A stretch of DNA of 64,000 nt. It comes from Leucobacter exalbidus (GTDB taxonomy: Bacteria > Actinomycetota > Actinomycetes > Actinomycetales > Microbacteriaceae). Where the stretch lies: contig NZ_JAFIDA010000001.1 in the NCBI RefSeq assembly GCF_017834145.1, forward strand, positions 620,001 to 684,000. Direction: 5' to 3'. Shown here in pieces: positions 53,964 through 63,760 of the stretch; the stretch's first letter is position 1, and every line of letters begins with the position of its first letter. The position numbers and the translations under genes are program-made. Below the pieces are notes generated by a model, which did not search any database, was not told where the DNA came from, and saw only the letters and a list, made by a program, of their open reading frames with translations.

Positions 53964-56900
53964 TCAACCCAGCAGTTCACGCACGTCAGCCGCCGTCAGT
54001 CCCTGCGCGAAGAGTTCTTCGTCGTCGACCACGGCATCGAACAGAGCGCGTTTGCGACGCTGGAGTTCGAGCACTTTCTCCTCGATCGTGCCCAACGCAA
54101 TCATTCTGAGCACGTGCACCGGTTTTTGCTGCCCGATGCGGTGGGTCCGGTCAATCGCTTGGGCCTCACTCGCTGGGTTCCACCACGGATCAAGCAGGAA
54201 TACCGTGTCGGCCTCGGTGAGGTTCAGCCCGACTCCCCCGGCCTTCAGGCTGATGAGAAACACGTCAGCTTCTCCCGCTCGAAACTGCTCAATCACCGCG
54301 TCGCGGCCGCGGGTGCTGCCGTCGAGCGTCACCGTGCGCACACCGGCACGTTCCAAGCGCGTGCGTGCCCGGTCAAGGAAAGACGTGAACTGGCTAAAGA
54401 CGAGCGTGCGCCGCCCCTCTTGCGCAAGCTCGACCGCGTGCTCGGCGAGCGCCTCGAGCTTCGCCGAGGGCAGCTCGGCGTACTGGTCGTCGATGAGCGA
54501 GGCGTCGAGTGCGAGCATGCGCAGCAGGGTAAGCGAGCGAAAGACCGTAAACCTGTGGCGGTCGAGATCTGCGATCAGACCGTACAGTTTCTGCCGCTCG
54601 CGCTGCAAAAATGCATCATAGAGCTGCCGGTGCGCCGGGTCGAGCTCGATCTCAAGCACCTGTTCCTGCTTCTCGGGCAGCTCGGTGGCCACGAGGTCTT
54701 TACTGCGACGCAGCATGAACGGCTGAAGCTTACGCCGCAGCTCAGCAATGCGTGTGGCCCGCAACTCGCCCTGCGCCGCGGGCCCACTCCCCGCGCCACG
54801 GCCGACCGATACCCCGGCCACCGGCCGCTCGATCGCGCGCACATACACTTCCTCAAACTTCCGGGCCGAAGGAAACAGGCCCGGTGCCACGATCTTGGCG
54901 ATCGAGTGCAGCTCACGCAGCGAGTTCTCCATCGGGGTGCCCGTGACCGCGAGCTTCCACGCCACCGGCAACTGCTCGGCGAGTTCGTTGCCGACCGCAT
55001 GCCCGTTCTTCACAAACTGGGCCTCATCGAGAATGAGGCCGGCGATCCCCTGATCCGGATCTTCAGCAGCCGCGCGGTACTTCTCGTAATCGAGCCTGAA
55101 AAGCGCATAGCTCGTGACGATCAGGTCAGCTTCGGCCGCGTCTGCCCGCACGGAGCGACCCGAGGTCGCCTCGGTGGCCGTGCGCACCCGCACCCGCAAG
55201 CCGGGCGCGAACCGTTCAGCTTCGGCCGCCCAGTTGCTCATCACCGAGGTGGGGGCAACCACGAGAAACGGGCGGCGCTCGGGGGCAATAGTACTTGCGG
55301 AGTCGGGGCGGTGCGCCCCCTCCTTTGCCCAGGTGATCAGGGTGAGGCACTGCAGCGTTTTACCGAGCCCCATGTCGTCGGCCAGAATGCCTCCGAGCCG
55401 GTTGCGCCAGAGGAACGCGAGCCAGTGGAAGCCTGCGCGTTGATACGGGCGCAGCTCAGCCTTGATGCCGCCGGGCACCTCGACAGGCTCGGGATACTCG
55501 TTATGTAGACCGCGTACGAGCGCGCGCCACTGCGTGGCTGCGGCAGACTCCTCGGCAACGTCTTCGAAGCCGGCCAGAAAGGCCGCCTGGTGTCGACTGA
55601 GCCTGATTCCGGCGTCCCACTCGTCAAGATCTTGCCCCTCGGCGATGAGCTCGGCCAGCGGTGCGAACGCGGGATGGTTGAGGTACAGGTACGAGTGATC
55701 GATGAGCAGCAGCTTCTTCGCGCCCTTCGCCAGTGCGCGAAACAGCAGCGCAAAGGGAACCGTTTTGCCGTCGACCGTGATGAGCACGCCGAGGTCGAAC
55801 CAGTCCTCTTTCTCGCTGGGCACCGTGGTGACGGTGAGCTTGGGAGTTGCCGTTTCGCTGCGGTATGCCGGGGCGTTGCCCGTGACGCGCACCTCGATGC
55901 CTTCGATGTGTTCGAGCGCGGGCACGGCCCGGTGCAAAAACTCAGCGGCGTCGGCACCGCGCAGTTCGACGGGGCCGGGGAGCTCTGGGGAGTTAGGTGC
56001 TTCGGCGGCCCACTCCGCCGGAATGAGCTCGGCGTCAATGAGTTCGCTCGGTAACAGCCTTGCCAGCTGTGGGGCGGGCGCCCCGGCATCGCCGGTGAGG
56101 CTCCAGCTCAGGGTCAAGCGGTGACCGTTGCGCCACGCTGCGGTGAGGCGCGCGGTGCGGGGCAGCGGGGCCGGTAACGCCGCCGAGCTGTCTGCGCTGC
56201 CGATCTGAAAACGCTGCCGCAGCGCTGGGAGCCCGTCAGCGAGAAAGGCCTCGCGCTCGGCAGCGGGCACCACAAACTCCAGCGCTTCTCGCTTTGCTGT
56301 CCCTGCGGTGAGCAGCGAGATTTCGGCCGCGCTCAATCCCCCGGCCACCGGAGCGAGATGAATCTCGCGAGCGGCCTCTGAGCTTGCGGTGTACAGGCCG
56401 TGGTCGGCAATCGCGCCGCTTCCCCGTAGCGTCGCGGGTTCGCCGTCGAGACTCAGCCGGGGCTGCAGTGTGAGCGCCCCCTCAGGGCCAGTGGCTGCGT
56501 CGAGGGTCAGCTCGGCACTCGCATGCAGCTGCACGGGCGTGTGCGGCCCCGCAGCGACGAGCGCGATCCCCAGCTCATCAGCTTGGTGCAGCAGCGCCCA
56601 GAGGGCAGGGCTCACAAAGTCGTCGAGAAACATCCAATTGGCGTCTTGGCCGACAGTGATGACCGTGGCGGCACGGTGCAGCGCAAAGATCTGCCGAAAC
56701 CATCGCTGCTGCGCGTCGTCGAGGTTGAGCCGACTCCCCTGGTGCCCAATGTTTGACCAGGTCAGATTGCCGCGCGCCCACCCACGCGCTGTGCGCAGCG
56801 CGGGCCGCGTGGCGAGACGGTAGACATCACTGCCCGCTTCTTGCCCGGGCTTCACCGATCGCGAAGTGGGTCCGTTCCAGCGATCTGCCGTGCGCGGAAT

Positions 56901-57095
56901 CAGCTCGCGTCGTTCAAACTGCAATGCCAGCTGGGCCGTTGGCCCCGCCTCGGGGTTCAGGGCTTCTTGCTGCGAGCGGTCTTCGGGCTGCTGCGTCACG
57001 AGCCGTTCGAGTTGCGCCCGCCACCCCGCGCCAGCCTGCGGCTGTGCTGCTGGGCCCGCGGGCGAGGCTTCGGGGCGAGGCTGGGATGCGTTCAT
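53964..57095 (-). CDS. SNF2-family DEAD/DEAH helicase
   Basis: 1043 residues from ATG 57095, preceded by GAGGGAG. The first ~550 residues are an actinobacterial N-terminal region without clear motifs. The SNF2 motor follows: Walker A DDMGLGKT, motif II LDEAQFVKNG, VTGTPMENS, then the second RecA lobe with FSQFTSFLD, DGSTRGRDAVI, KAGGVGLNLTEAD and RTHRIGQQKPVHV. All ATPase residues look intact. It would translocate on double-stranded DNA; the partner is unknown. The gene is at the border of the accessory region but its base use resembles core genes. Confidence 0.9.
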   Translation of the reverse strand: MNASQPRPEASPAGPAAQPQAGAGWRAQLERLVTQQPEDRSQQEALNPEAGPTAQLALQFERRELIPRTADRWNGPTSRSVKPGQEAGSDVYRLATRPALRTARGWARGNLTWSNIGHQGSRLNLDDAQQRWFRQIFALHRAATVITVGQDANWMFLDDFVSPALWALLHQADELGIALVAAGPHTPVQLHASAELTLDAATGPEGALTLQPRLSLDGEPATLRGSGAIADHGLYTASSEAAREIHLAPVAGGLSAAEISLLTAGTAKREALEFVVPAAEREAFLADGLPALRQRFQIGSADSSAALPAPLPRTARLTAAWRNGHRLTLSWSLTGDAGAPAPQLARLLPSELIDAELIPAEWAAEAPNSPELPGPVELRGADAAEFLHRAVPALEHIEGIEVRVTGNAPAYRSETATPKLTVTTVPSEKEDWFDLGVLITVDGKTVPFALLFRALAKGAKKLLLIDHSYLYLNHPAFAPLAELIAEGQDLDEWDAGIRLSRHQAAFLAGFEDVAEESAAATQWRALVRGLHNEYPEPVEVPGGIKAELRPYQRAGFHWLAFLWRNRLGGILADDMGLGKTLQCLTLITWAKEGAHRPDSASTIAPERRPFLVVAPTSVMSNWAAEAERFAPGLRVRVRTATEATSGRSVRADAAEADLIVTSYALFRLDYEKYRAAAEDPDQGIAGLILDEAQFVKNGHAVGNELAEQLPVAWKLAVTGTPMENSLRELHSIAKIVAPGLFPSARKFEEVYVRAIERPVAGVSVGRGAGSGPAAQGELRATRIAELRRKLQPFMLRRSKDLVATELPEKQEQVLEIELDPAHRQLYDAFLQRERQKLYGLIADLDRHRFTVFRSLTLLRMLALDASLIDDQYAELPSAKLEALAEHAVELAQEGRRTLVFSQFTSFLDRARTRLERAGVRTVTLDGSTRGRDAVIEQFRAGEADVFLISLKAGGVGLNLTEADTVFLLDPWWNPASEAQAIDRTHRIGQQKPVHVLRMIALGTIEEKVLELQRRKRALFDAVVDDEELFAQGLTAADVRELLG

Positions 57096-57335
57096 GTCTC
57101 CCTCATCGTAGAAGACGCCACCGTCATCATGCGCCGAGAGACTCACATCTTGATTTGCGTACTGCGTGTGACCTGGCCTTCTCACCGCACCAAAACCGGA
57201 GCTTTCATTAATTCCGGATCAGGGAGCTCATATTTCTCCGAAGCACGTGAAAGCACCGGAGTTGCTGCCCAACGATCGGAATTACCGCCCAGCGGCCGGA
57301 GTTACTGCGCGAACGCACACCCTTGGCATAAGTAA
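57096..57335. other. Intergenic DNA upstream of the SNF2 gene
   Basis: No gene seen. It contains the SNF2 promoter region and three tandem 20-bp repeats at 57256-57315. Confidence 0.55.
57256..57315. repeat. Three tandem degenerate 20-bp repeats
   Basis: Units are CCGGAGTTGCTGCCCAACGA, TCGGAATTACCGCCCAGCGG and CCGGAGTTACTGCGCGAACG, head to tail. They lie between the tRNA-Leu terminator and the SNF2 gene. Confidence 0.6.
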
Positions 57336-57375
57336 AAAATCCCCCGGATGAGATTTCTCTCATCCGGGGGATTTT
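57336..57375 (-). terminator. Terminator of tRNA-Leu
   Basis: A 17-bp perfect stem (AAAATCCCCCGGATGAG) with a 6-nt loop; on the minus strand it runs into a T-rich tail. It starts 8 bp beyond the tRNA 3' end. Confidence 0.85.
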
Positions 57376-57382
57376 CGATCCG

Positions 57383-57465
57383 TGCGCGGAGGGGGACTTG
57401 AACCCCCACGTCCTTTCGGACACTAGCACCTCAAGCTAGCGCGTCTGCCATTCCGCCACCCGCGC
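57383..57465 (-). tRNA. tRNA-Leu (anticodon GAG)
   Basis: 83 nt, CCA not encoded. The acceptor stem GCGCGGG pairs with TCCGCGC (one G-T), the anticodon stem CTAGC/GCTAG carries loop TTGAGGT giving anticodon GAG, the long variable arm GTCC-GAAA-GGAC is that of a class II tRNA, and the T arm is GGGGG-TTCAAGT-CCCCC. Confidence 0.95.
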
Positions 57466-57595
57466 GAATCTTGCCTGTCCGTTTCCGTTGCCGGCCGAAC
57501 AAGTAATAATTTAGCACGGAACAAAAGCTGTGCTCGAATCGGCCCATACTCTCGCGTGTGTCGCGCATAATTCCGCGGTTTTTGGATTCCCCCGC

Positions 57596-58105
57596 CTATT
57601 CGCGCCCAATTTCGGCCCAGGTGGCCCCGCACGCTTTTGCGAGGTCTGCTGGCGTAATTTCGATGTCAAAGCCTCGTTTGCCACCTGAGACGAGCACGGT
57701 GGCATGCGCGCGCGCAGACTCATCGATCACTGTTGGGAGTCGAGTCTTCTGCCCCAGCGGACTGATGCCGCCCCGCACGTACCCCGTTTTGCGCTCAGCG
57801 AGCGCAGGATCGGCCATCACGGCCTTTTTGCCGGCCCGGGCAGCAGCGATAGCTTTCAAGTCGAGTTTGCCGCTTACAGGCACGACAGCGACCGCAAGCG
57901 CACCGTCGACGTCCACCAGCAGCGTCTTGAATACGCGGGCGGCATCAATACCGAGCTCGCGGGCGGCTTCCCCACCAAAATCGGTTTCGTCAGGATCGTG
58001 TGCGTAGCTGCGTGCGGTAAACGCAATGCCTGCGCGGGTCAGTTCAACGGTCGCGGGTGTTGATGCGCCAGCCTTGGCCGTCTTTGATGCTTTCTTCGCC
58101 ATCAT
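57596..58105 (-). CDS. ybaK: Cys-tRNA(Pro)/tRNA deacylase, YbaK type
   Basis: 169 residues of the YbaK/EbsC family, which hydrolyses cysteine from mischarged tRNA-Pro. Conserved segments are ARVFKTLLVDVDGALAVAVVP with the key lysine, KKAVMADPALAERKTGYVRGG and GQKTRLPTVIDESA. The start is ATG 58105 or 58102. The neighbour tRNA-Leu is on the same strand but has its own terminator. Confidence 0.9.
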   Translation of the reverse strand: MMAKKASKTAKAGASTPATVELTRAGIAFTARSYAHDPDETDFGGEAARELGIDAARVFKTLLVDVDGALAVAVVPVSGKLDLKAIAAARAGKKAVMADPALAERKTGYVRGGISPLGQKTRLPTVIDESARAHATVLVSGGKRGFDIEITPADLAKACGATWAEIGRE

Positions 58106-58135
58106 TTCACCCTAGCGCCAGCGCTGCAGGGGTGG

Positions 58136-58176
58136 CGGGCAGACAGCACACCCCGTCGGGCAGTCAGCGCACCCCG
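58136..58176. repeat. Two tandem 20-bp repeats
   Basis: CGGGCAGACAGCACACCCCG and CGGGCAGTCAGCGCACCCCG, separated by one base, in the short space between the helicase stop and the ybaK start. Confidence 0.6.
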
Positions 58177-58189
58177 CCGGGCCCGGTCG

Positions 58190-59998
58190 CTACGGGCGCA
58201 GGCGGCGGCGCAGCAGCTCAATGCGCTTCTGCAGCTGGGTCACCGAGGCCTGCGCCACGGCGGGCCCGCCACAGACGCGACGCAACTCGGTGTGTACGTC
58301 TTTGTGGGGCTCCCCCGAGACGCGTGAGTACATGCCCACGAGCTGCGAGAGAAGCTTGCGCTGCTCCCCCAGGGTGCGGTGCAGCGCCTCGGGCGCTTCG
58401 GCCTTGTCTGGCGCGTGCTCAAGGATGCCCTGCTTCGCGGCACTGCGCTTGGCCTGCCGCGACTGCCTGGCCTGCAACAGCGCTTTCACCTCTTGGGGTT
58501 CAAGCAGCCCCGGAAACCCGAGAAAATCGAGTTCTTCCTCGGTTTCCACCTCGGCGTACCCGCCGAACTCCACGCCGTCGAATACGGCCCGGTCGAAGTG
58601 CGCGTCTGAGCCGAGCGCTTGATACGTGAACTCTTGATCCAGCAGTTCAGATGAGGCTTTGTCTTCGCGTTCGGCCTCATTCATCATGGCGGCCTCGGCG
58701 TCCCACATGTCTTCAGCGCTCTTGGGGCCTTCGAGCACGTGGTTGCGCTCTTTTTCCAGCTCTTGTGCGAGCTGCATCAGGGCGGGCACGTTCGGAATGA
58801 ACACCGATGCCACCTCGCCGCGTCGCCGCGACCGCACGAACCGGCCGATGGCCTGTGCAAAGAACAGCGGCGTCGATGAGCTGGTCGCATACACGCCCAC
58901 GGCGAGCCTCGGCACGTCAACGCCCTCAGACACCATGCGCACGGCGACCATCCAGCGCGAGGTGTCCTGCGAGAAGTCGTCGATACGTTCAGACGCCCCG
59001 GTGTCGTCAGACAGAATCAGCGCCACTGGTTCGCCGGTAATCTCGCGCAGTTGGTAGGCGTAGGCCTTCGCCGAGGCGTGATCGGTGGCGATCACGAGCC
59101 CGCCGGCGTCAGGAATCTGCTGTCGCACCTCGGTGAGCCTGCGGTCGGCGGCGCTGAGCACCTTCGCGATCCAGTCACCCGAGGGGTCGAGCGCGGTGCG
59201 CCAGGCCTGACTCGTGACGTCTTTCGTGTTGCCCTCGCCGAGGGCCGCTTCCATTTCTTCGCCGGTTGACGTTTGCCACCGCATCTTGCCGGCGTAGACC
59301 ATAAAGATCACGGGGCGCACGATGCCGTCGGCCAGCGCCCTGCCATAGCCATAGTCGTAGTCGGTCAGCGAGACACGCGAGCCGTCGCCCTGCGGCGCGT
59401 ACTGCACGAACGGAATGGGCGCTTCGTCTGAGCGAAACGGGGTACCGGTAAGCGATAGCCTGCGCCTGGCCGACCCGTACGCCTCGCGAATTGCGTCACC
59501 CCAGCTGAGCGCGTCGCCGCCGTGGTGCACCTCGTCCATGATGACGAGCGTGTCGGCATTCTCGGTGAGCAACCGGTGCTGCACCGGCTTCATCGCGACC
59601 TGCGCATACGTCACGACCACGCCGTGATAGTGACGGCCGTAGCCGAGCCCATCGGCGTTCGAATAGTCGGGGTTCAACCGAATACCTGCGCGCGCCGCGG
59701 CATCGGCCCACTGGTTCTTGAGGTGCTCGGTGGGGGCCACCACGATGATTTGGGTCACCGTGTGGTTGGAGCGCAAGATTGCCGCGAGCCTGAGCGCGAA
59801 CGTGGTTTTACCTGCGCCGGGGGTCGCCGAAGCAAGAAAATCGCGTGGCGAAGCCTCGAGGTACCGCCGAATTGCTTCCTCCTGCCACGCGCGCAGAGTG
59901 CCTGCGGTACCGTGCGCGGCGCGCTCGGGATACGCGGGAGGGAGCTGTTCGGCGGCACTCGTACCTGGAAGATGCAAGCCTTGATCCGAATCTGTCAC
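58190..59998 (-). CDS. DEAD/DEAH-box (type III restriction-like) helicase
   Basis: 602 residues. Walker A is ATPGAGKTTFALRL, motif II MDEVHHGGDALSWG, motif III LTGTPFRSDE and motif VI AQAIGRFVRSRRRGE, as in superfamily 2 helicases of the ResIII group. The C-terminal ~180 residues are helical and charged (LQARQSRQAKRSAAK, TELRRVCGGPAVAQAS) with no named domain. Many actinobacteria carry this gene as a single unit without a nuclease or methylase partner, and none is present here, so a restriction role is unlikely. Confidence 0.87.
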   Translation of the reverse strand: MTDSDQGLHLPGTSAAEQLPPAYPERAAHGTAGTLRAWQEEAIRRYLEASPRDFLASATPGAGKTTFALRLAAILRSNHTVTQIIVVAPTEHLKNQWADAAARAGIRLNPDYSNADGLGYGRHYHGVVVTYAQVAMKPVQHRLLTENADTLVIMDEVHHGGDALSWGDAIREAYGSARRRLSLTGTPFRSDEAPIPFVQYAPQGDGSRVSLTDYDYGYGRALADGIVRPVIFMVYAGKMRWQTSTGEEMEAALGEGNTKDVTSQAWRTALDPSGDWIAKVLSAADRRLTEVRQQIPDAGGLVIATDHASAKAYAYQLREITGEPVALILSDDTGASERIDDFSQDTSRWMVAVRMVSEGVDVPRLAVGVYATSSSTPLFFAQAIGRFVRSRRRGEVASVFIPNVPALMQLAQELEKERNHVLEGPKSAEDMWDAEAAMMNEAEREDKASSELLDQEFTYQALGSDAHFDRAVFDGVEFGGYAEVETEEELDFLGFPGLLEPQEVKALLQARQSRQAKRSAAKQGILEHAPDKAEAPEALHRTLGEQRKLLSQLVGMYSRVSGEPHKDVHTELRRVCGGPAVAQASVTQLQKRIELLRRRLRP

Positions 59999-60073
59999 AA
60001 CGCTCTAGACTAGCCCGGAGAGCCAGAGCGCACATTCAGGTAGTGCCGCCGGCGTGACACGGGAGCATCACAG

Positions 60074-60901
60074 ATGACAACGATTGACGAGACGCCAAAC
60101 ACCGACGACGCACCGATCGAACTGCCGTGGTCGCGGTTTGTCGCATTGGGCGATTCGTTTACCGAGGGCGTTGGTGACCTCGACGCAGACAGCCCGGGCG
60201 GGTTGCGCGGCTGGGCTGACCGCTTCGCCGATGTGTTGGCCGGGTTCGGGGGCGATTTTTCGTACGCCAATCTCGCGGTGCGGGGCAAGCTGATTCAGCA
60301 GATCTCAGATGAGCAAATTGCGCAGGCGCTCGATCTGCGCCCTGATCTCATCAGCATCTGCGCGGGCGGCAACGATGTTATTCGCCCCGGATCAGACCCC
60401 GATGAGGTCGCCGCCAAGCTCGACGAAGTCGTTACCAGGCTGAAGGAGACCGGCGCCACCATTGTGATGTTCACCGGTGTCGACACAGCTTTCCAGCCGG
60501 TGTTTCGCACGATTCGCGGCAAGGTCGCGATCTTTAACGAGAACGTGCGCAAGGTGGCGTTGAAGCACGACTGCATCGTGGTGGATCAGTGGGCGATCGC
60601 CGAGCTGCAAGACAGCCGTTACTGGGCTGATGACCGCCTGCACTTGAACGCACTCGGGCATCACACCATCGCGCGCACCGCGCTGACCGCGCTCGGGGTG
60701 CCCCACGATCTTGAACCGCTCGACCCGCAGCCCCTCCCCGAGCACACTTGGCGTGCGGCGCGCAAGGAAGATGTGGTGTGGGCTCGCGAGCATCTCGTGC
60801 CATGGGTGATCAGGCGCATCAAGCATGTGTCGTCGGGCGACGGCATCACAGCGAAGCGGCCGGTGCCTGAGCATCTGTCGGGCGCGCGGCACTCAGAGTA
60901 G
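60074..60901 (+). CDS. SGNH/GDSL hydrolase
   Basis: 275 residues from ATG 60074, after GGGAGC. Block I is FVALGDSFTEGVGD with the catalytic serine, block II includes NLAVRGKL, block III is CAGGNDVIRPGSD and block V is DRLHLNALGHHTIA with the Asp-His pair. No signal peptide is present, so it acts in the cytosol, probably as an esterase or deacylase of unknown substrate. Divergent from the helicase gene. Confidence 0.9.
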   Translation: MTTIDETPNTDDAPIELPWSRFVALGDSFTEGVGDLDADSPGGLRGWADRFADVLAGFGGDFSYANLAVRGKLIQQISDEQIAQALDLRPDLISICAGGNDVIRPGSDPDEVAAKLDEVVTRLKETGATIVMFTGVDTAFQPVFRTIRGKVAIFNENVRKVALKHDCIVVDQWAIAELQDSRYWADDRLHLNALGHHTIARTALTALGVPHDLEPLDPQPLPEHTWRAARKEDVVWAREHLVPWVIRRIKHVSSGDGITAKRPVPEHLSGARHSE

Positions 60902-60953
60902 TCGCTGGTCTTTCTCAGCTGACAGGCGCGCTGCCAGCGGATAGGCTGAGCGC

Positions 60954-61295
60954 ATGGCACACCTCACGAAGCAGATTGCAGACACTGTCACCCAGGTCGG
61001 CGTACACGCAGCCTATGGCGACCCCGTAGAACTCGGTGGCGCGACCATCATGCCGGTGGCGTGCGCGTCATACGGTTTCGGCGCGGGCGAAGGCGATGCG
61101 GGTGCCGAGGGCGCCTCGGGCGAGGGCTCGGGCGGTGGCGGTGGCGGGTTCGCTATTCCCGTGGGGGCATACGTCTCACGCGATGGCGCGACCCGGTTCG
61201 AACCGAACCTGATCGCACTGATCGCGGTCGCCGTGCCCTTCGTATGCGTGGCCGGCCGCGCGCTCGCACGCATCATTAGGGCGCTCAAGAAGTAG
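60954..61295 (+). CDS. GerW/YtfJ-family protein
   Basis: 113 residues. The family is known from spore formers as GerW/YtfJ but is also common in non-sporulating actinobacteria with no clear role. Seen are HAAYGDPVELGGATIMPVA, a central low-complexity Gly/Ser stretch that replaces the usual loop, GFAIPVGAYVSRDG and a C-terminal hydrophobic segment LIALIAVAVPFVCVAGRAL likely to be a membrane anchor. It lies 52 bp after the SGNH gene. Confidence 0.78.
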   Translation: MAHLTKQIADTVTQVGVHAAYGDPVELGGATIMPVACASYGFGAGEGDAGAEGASGEGSGGGGGGFAIPVGAYVSRDGATRFEPNLIALIAVAVPFVCVAGRALARIIRALKK

Positions 61296-61321
61296 CAATA
61301 CTTACGCACCAGCAGCGTTCA

Positions 61322-61353
61322 AGCCCCGCGAGCCCCTTAGCTCGCGGGGCTTT
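61322..61353. terminator. Terminator between the GerW-like gene and gluQ
   Basis: A 13-bp stem (AAGCCCCGCGAGC / GCTCGCGGGGCTT) with a short loop. It overlaps the end of the gluQ coding region and can end transcription from both sides. Confidence 0.7.
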
Positions 61354-62338
61354 CGCCATTCCACGTCCAGGGCTCGGTAGAGAGCTCGGCGGGGTCAAAC
61401 CGGGCCACGAGCTGGGCGCAGGTGACGCTCTCGCCCGCTGCCGCAATGCCGATCGAGGCCGCAAGCTGCGACAGCACAGCGGCGGCCGAGGCCCCGCCCG
61501 CTTCGAGCTCGCGCAGCGTCACCGCGCCGTCGCGTTTAGCAAGCCGTGCCCCGGTGGGGCCGAGCACGAGCGGCACGTGGGCGTAGCTCACGCGGGGCGG
61601 CGACGGCAGGTCGAGCAGTCGCTGCAGCAGAATCTGCCGCGGCGTTGAGGGGGCAAGGTCTGCGCCGCGCACGATCTGGTCCACACCCATCGCGGCGTCA
61701 TCGACCACGACGGCGAGGTTATAGGCGACGGTGCCGTCGCCACGCTGCAGCACAAAATCATCGATATCGCCGCGGGTCTCCCCCAGCACGAGATCGGTGA
61801 ATGCTGGCGCGAGCGCGCCATCGGGCACGCGCAGCCGCAGCGCTGGCGTGCGCGGGGCGATCGCTGCCCGCGCTGCCTCGCGTTCGGCGGGTGTGCGGTC
61901 GCGGCAGGTGCCGGGGTATGCCCCGGGAGGCGCGTGCGGCGCCGTCGGAGCCGCCAGAATATCGCGCCGTGTGCAGGTGCACTCGTAGACGAGCCCCGCG
62001 GCAGCTAGCTGCGCAATCGCGGCGGTGTGTGCGGCCGCTTGCCCCGTCTGCAACACCGCCTCCCCATCCCAGTCCAACCCCAACCGGGCCAGGTCTGCGA
62101 GCTGATCGGCGGCCGATCCGGCATCGCGGGCACGATCGAGATCTTCGATACGCATCAGAAATTTGCGGCCGGTGGAGCGTGCGAACAACCATGCAATCAG
62201 CGCGGTGCGCAGGTTGCCCAGGTGCAAATCTCCTGAGGGGCTCGGGGCGTAGCGGCCAGCTCCGCATGCCTCGGGGGCGACTTCGTTGGCCAGGGGGCGG
62301 GGCAAAACGGGGGTGGCTTGTGGGCCCGGCAATGACAT
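61337..62338 (-). CDS. gluQ: Glutamyl-Q tRNA(Asp) synthetase
   Basis: 333 residues. A truncated glutamyl-tRNA synthetase that attaches glutamate to queuosine in tRNA-Asp. The N-terminal class I motif is YAPSPSGDLHLGNLRTALIAW, the zinc site begins CTCTRRDIL with a further cysteine in GTCRDRTP, and the KMSKS counterpart is LAKRDGAVTL. The anticodon-binding domain of GltX is missing, as expected. It diverges from the glycolate-oxidase-like gene. Confidence 0.9.
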   Translation of the reverse strand: MSLPGPQATPVLPRPLANEVAPEACGAGRYAPSPSGDLHLGNLRTALIAWLFARSTGRKFLMRIEDLDRARDAGSAADQLADLARLGLDWDGEAVLQTGQAAAHTAAIAQLAAAGLVYECTCTRRDILAAPTAPHAPPGAYPGTCRDRTPAEREAARAAIAPRTPALRLRVPDGALAPAFTDLVLGETRGDIDDFVLQRGDGTVAYNLAVVVDDAAMGVDQIVRGADLAPSTPRQILLQRLLDLPSPPRVSYAHVPLVLGPTGARLAKRDGAVTLRELEAGGASAAAVLSQLAASIGIAAAGESVTCAQLVARFDPAELSTEPWTWNGESPAS

Positions 62339-62419
62339 GGCTCAATTCTGGCACGTGCCGTGCCGCCGCGTGTTTCTGGCCGCGCTACGCTGGGAGCCAC
62401 GAAGCTGTGGGAGGACATC

Positions 62420-63760
62420 ATGGATGATTTGCAGACGCTGCGGCAGCAGCTGGGTGACCGGCTCGTGACTGAGCCTGGCCGGGTGGCGCAGCACGCGCAC
62501 GATTCTTCGCGGGCCGAGCCCGCGGGCACCCCGCTCGCGCTCGTCGAGGCTTCTTCGACCGCTGATGTCGCTGCCGCGCTTGCGTGGGCGCACGCGCACG
62601 CGGTGCCGGTCAGTGTGCGGGGCGCAGGCACGGGGCTCGCCGGCGGCGCGAATGCGTACGATGGCGGGCTGATTGTGTCGCTCGCGGGCATGAACCAGAT
62701 TCTTTCGATCGATCAGAACGAACGCGTCGCCGTGGTGCAGCCCGGCGTGATTACGGCTGAGCTTGACGCCGCGGCCAGGCTCGAGGGACTGTTTTATCCG
62801 CCCGATCCCGCGAGCGCCCGCAGCTGCACCATCGGCGGCAACATCGCGACCAACGCTGGCGGGCTGCGCTGCGTAGCCCACGGTGTTACGCGTGATGCGG
62901 TGGCCGCCCTCGAGGTCGTGCTTGCCGACGGGCGTGTGCTGCGCACCGGATCGCGCACCCGCAAAAACGTTGTCGGGTATGACCTCACCAGCCTGATGGT
63001 GGGGTCAGAGGGCACCCTCGGCATCGTCACCGAGGCCACCGTCAGGTTGAAGCCGGTGCCGCTGGGCACACCGTGCAGTTTTCGTGCCTCGTTCGACGAC
63101 CTTGACTCGGCGGGGCGGGCCGTGACCGCGATTGTGGGCGGCGCGGCCACCCCCGAGGTACTCGAACTCATGGATGCGGCGAGTGTCGAAATCATCGAGT
63201 CGTTTCAGCCCAGCGGGCTGACGGTGCCGCGCGGGGCGATGCTCGTGGGCCAGACGGTGGGGGTGACCGCGGCCGCGCAGGCCGCTGCGATCGCCGAGAC
63301 CTGTGTGGCGCACGGGGCGACCGAAACCGAGGTGTCTGACTCAGACGCCCTGATCGAGGCCCGCAGGCTGTCAAACCCGGCGCTCACGGCGCGAGGCCTG
63401 AAGATCTCGTGCGATGTCGGGGTGCCGGTGGCCCGGCTTGCCGAGATCTTTCACGGCATCACCGAGATTTCGCGCACCCATGACCGGCTCGTGTCAACGG
63501 TGGCGCACGCCGGCGACGGTAACCTGCACAGCACAGTCGACTGCGCCGATGACGATATCGCGGCGGCCGATGCGGTGCTTGATGACATCACCCGCCTCGC
63601 GCTCGCCCTCGGTGGCACGATCACCGGCGAGCACGGGGTGGGCTCGGTGAAACTGCACGAGCTGCCGTGGCAGCTCGATGAGGTATCGCGGGCGACGCAG
63701 GCGGCGATCAAGCAGGCGCTCGATCCGCGCGGCATTCTGACACCGGGGCGCGGCATCTAG
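62420..63760 (+). CDS. FAD-linked oxidase, GlcD/D-lactate dehydrogenase type
   Basis: 446 residues from ATG 62420, seven bases after GAGGAC. The FAD-binding PCMH domain shows [18 protein letters not shown] and [20 protein letters not shown], and the C-terminal domain ends [16 protein letters not shown] with [14 protein letters not shown]. The family oxidises 2-hydroxyacids such as glycolate or D-lactate. No glcE/glcF partner genes are adjacent, so substrate and electron acceptor are open. Confidence 0.9.
   Translation: MDDLQTLRQQLGDRLVTEPGRVAQHAHDSSRAEPAGTPLALVEASSTADVAAALAWAHAHAVPVSVRGAGTGLAGGANAYDGGLIVSLAGMNQILSIDQNERVAVVQPGVITAELDAAARLEGLFYPPDPASARSCTIGGNIATNAGGLRCVAHGVTRDAVAALEVVLADGRVLRTGSRTRKNVVGYDLTSLMVGSEGTLGIVTEATVRLKPVPLGTPCSFRASFDDLDSAGRAVTAIVGGAATPEVLELMDAASVEIIESFQPSGLTVPRGAMLVGQTVGVTAAAQAAAIAETCVAHGATETEVSDSDALIEARRLSNPALTARGLKISCDVGVPVARLAEIFHGITEISRTHDRLVSTVAHAGDGNLHSTVDCADDDIAAADAVLDDITRLALALGGTITGEHGVGSVKLHELPWQLDEVSRATQAAIKQALDPRGILTPGRGI

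Noticed and set aside
53874-55508. 544-residue open frame antisense to the SNF2 helicase
   Set aside because: Lies over conserved helicase motifs on the other strand and shows no domain.
58190-59998. Type III restriction or phage-defence helicase
   Set aside because: Motifs are ResIII-like but there is no methylase, nuclease or other defence partner, and the neighbours are housekeeping genes.
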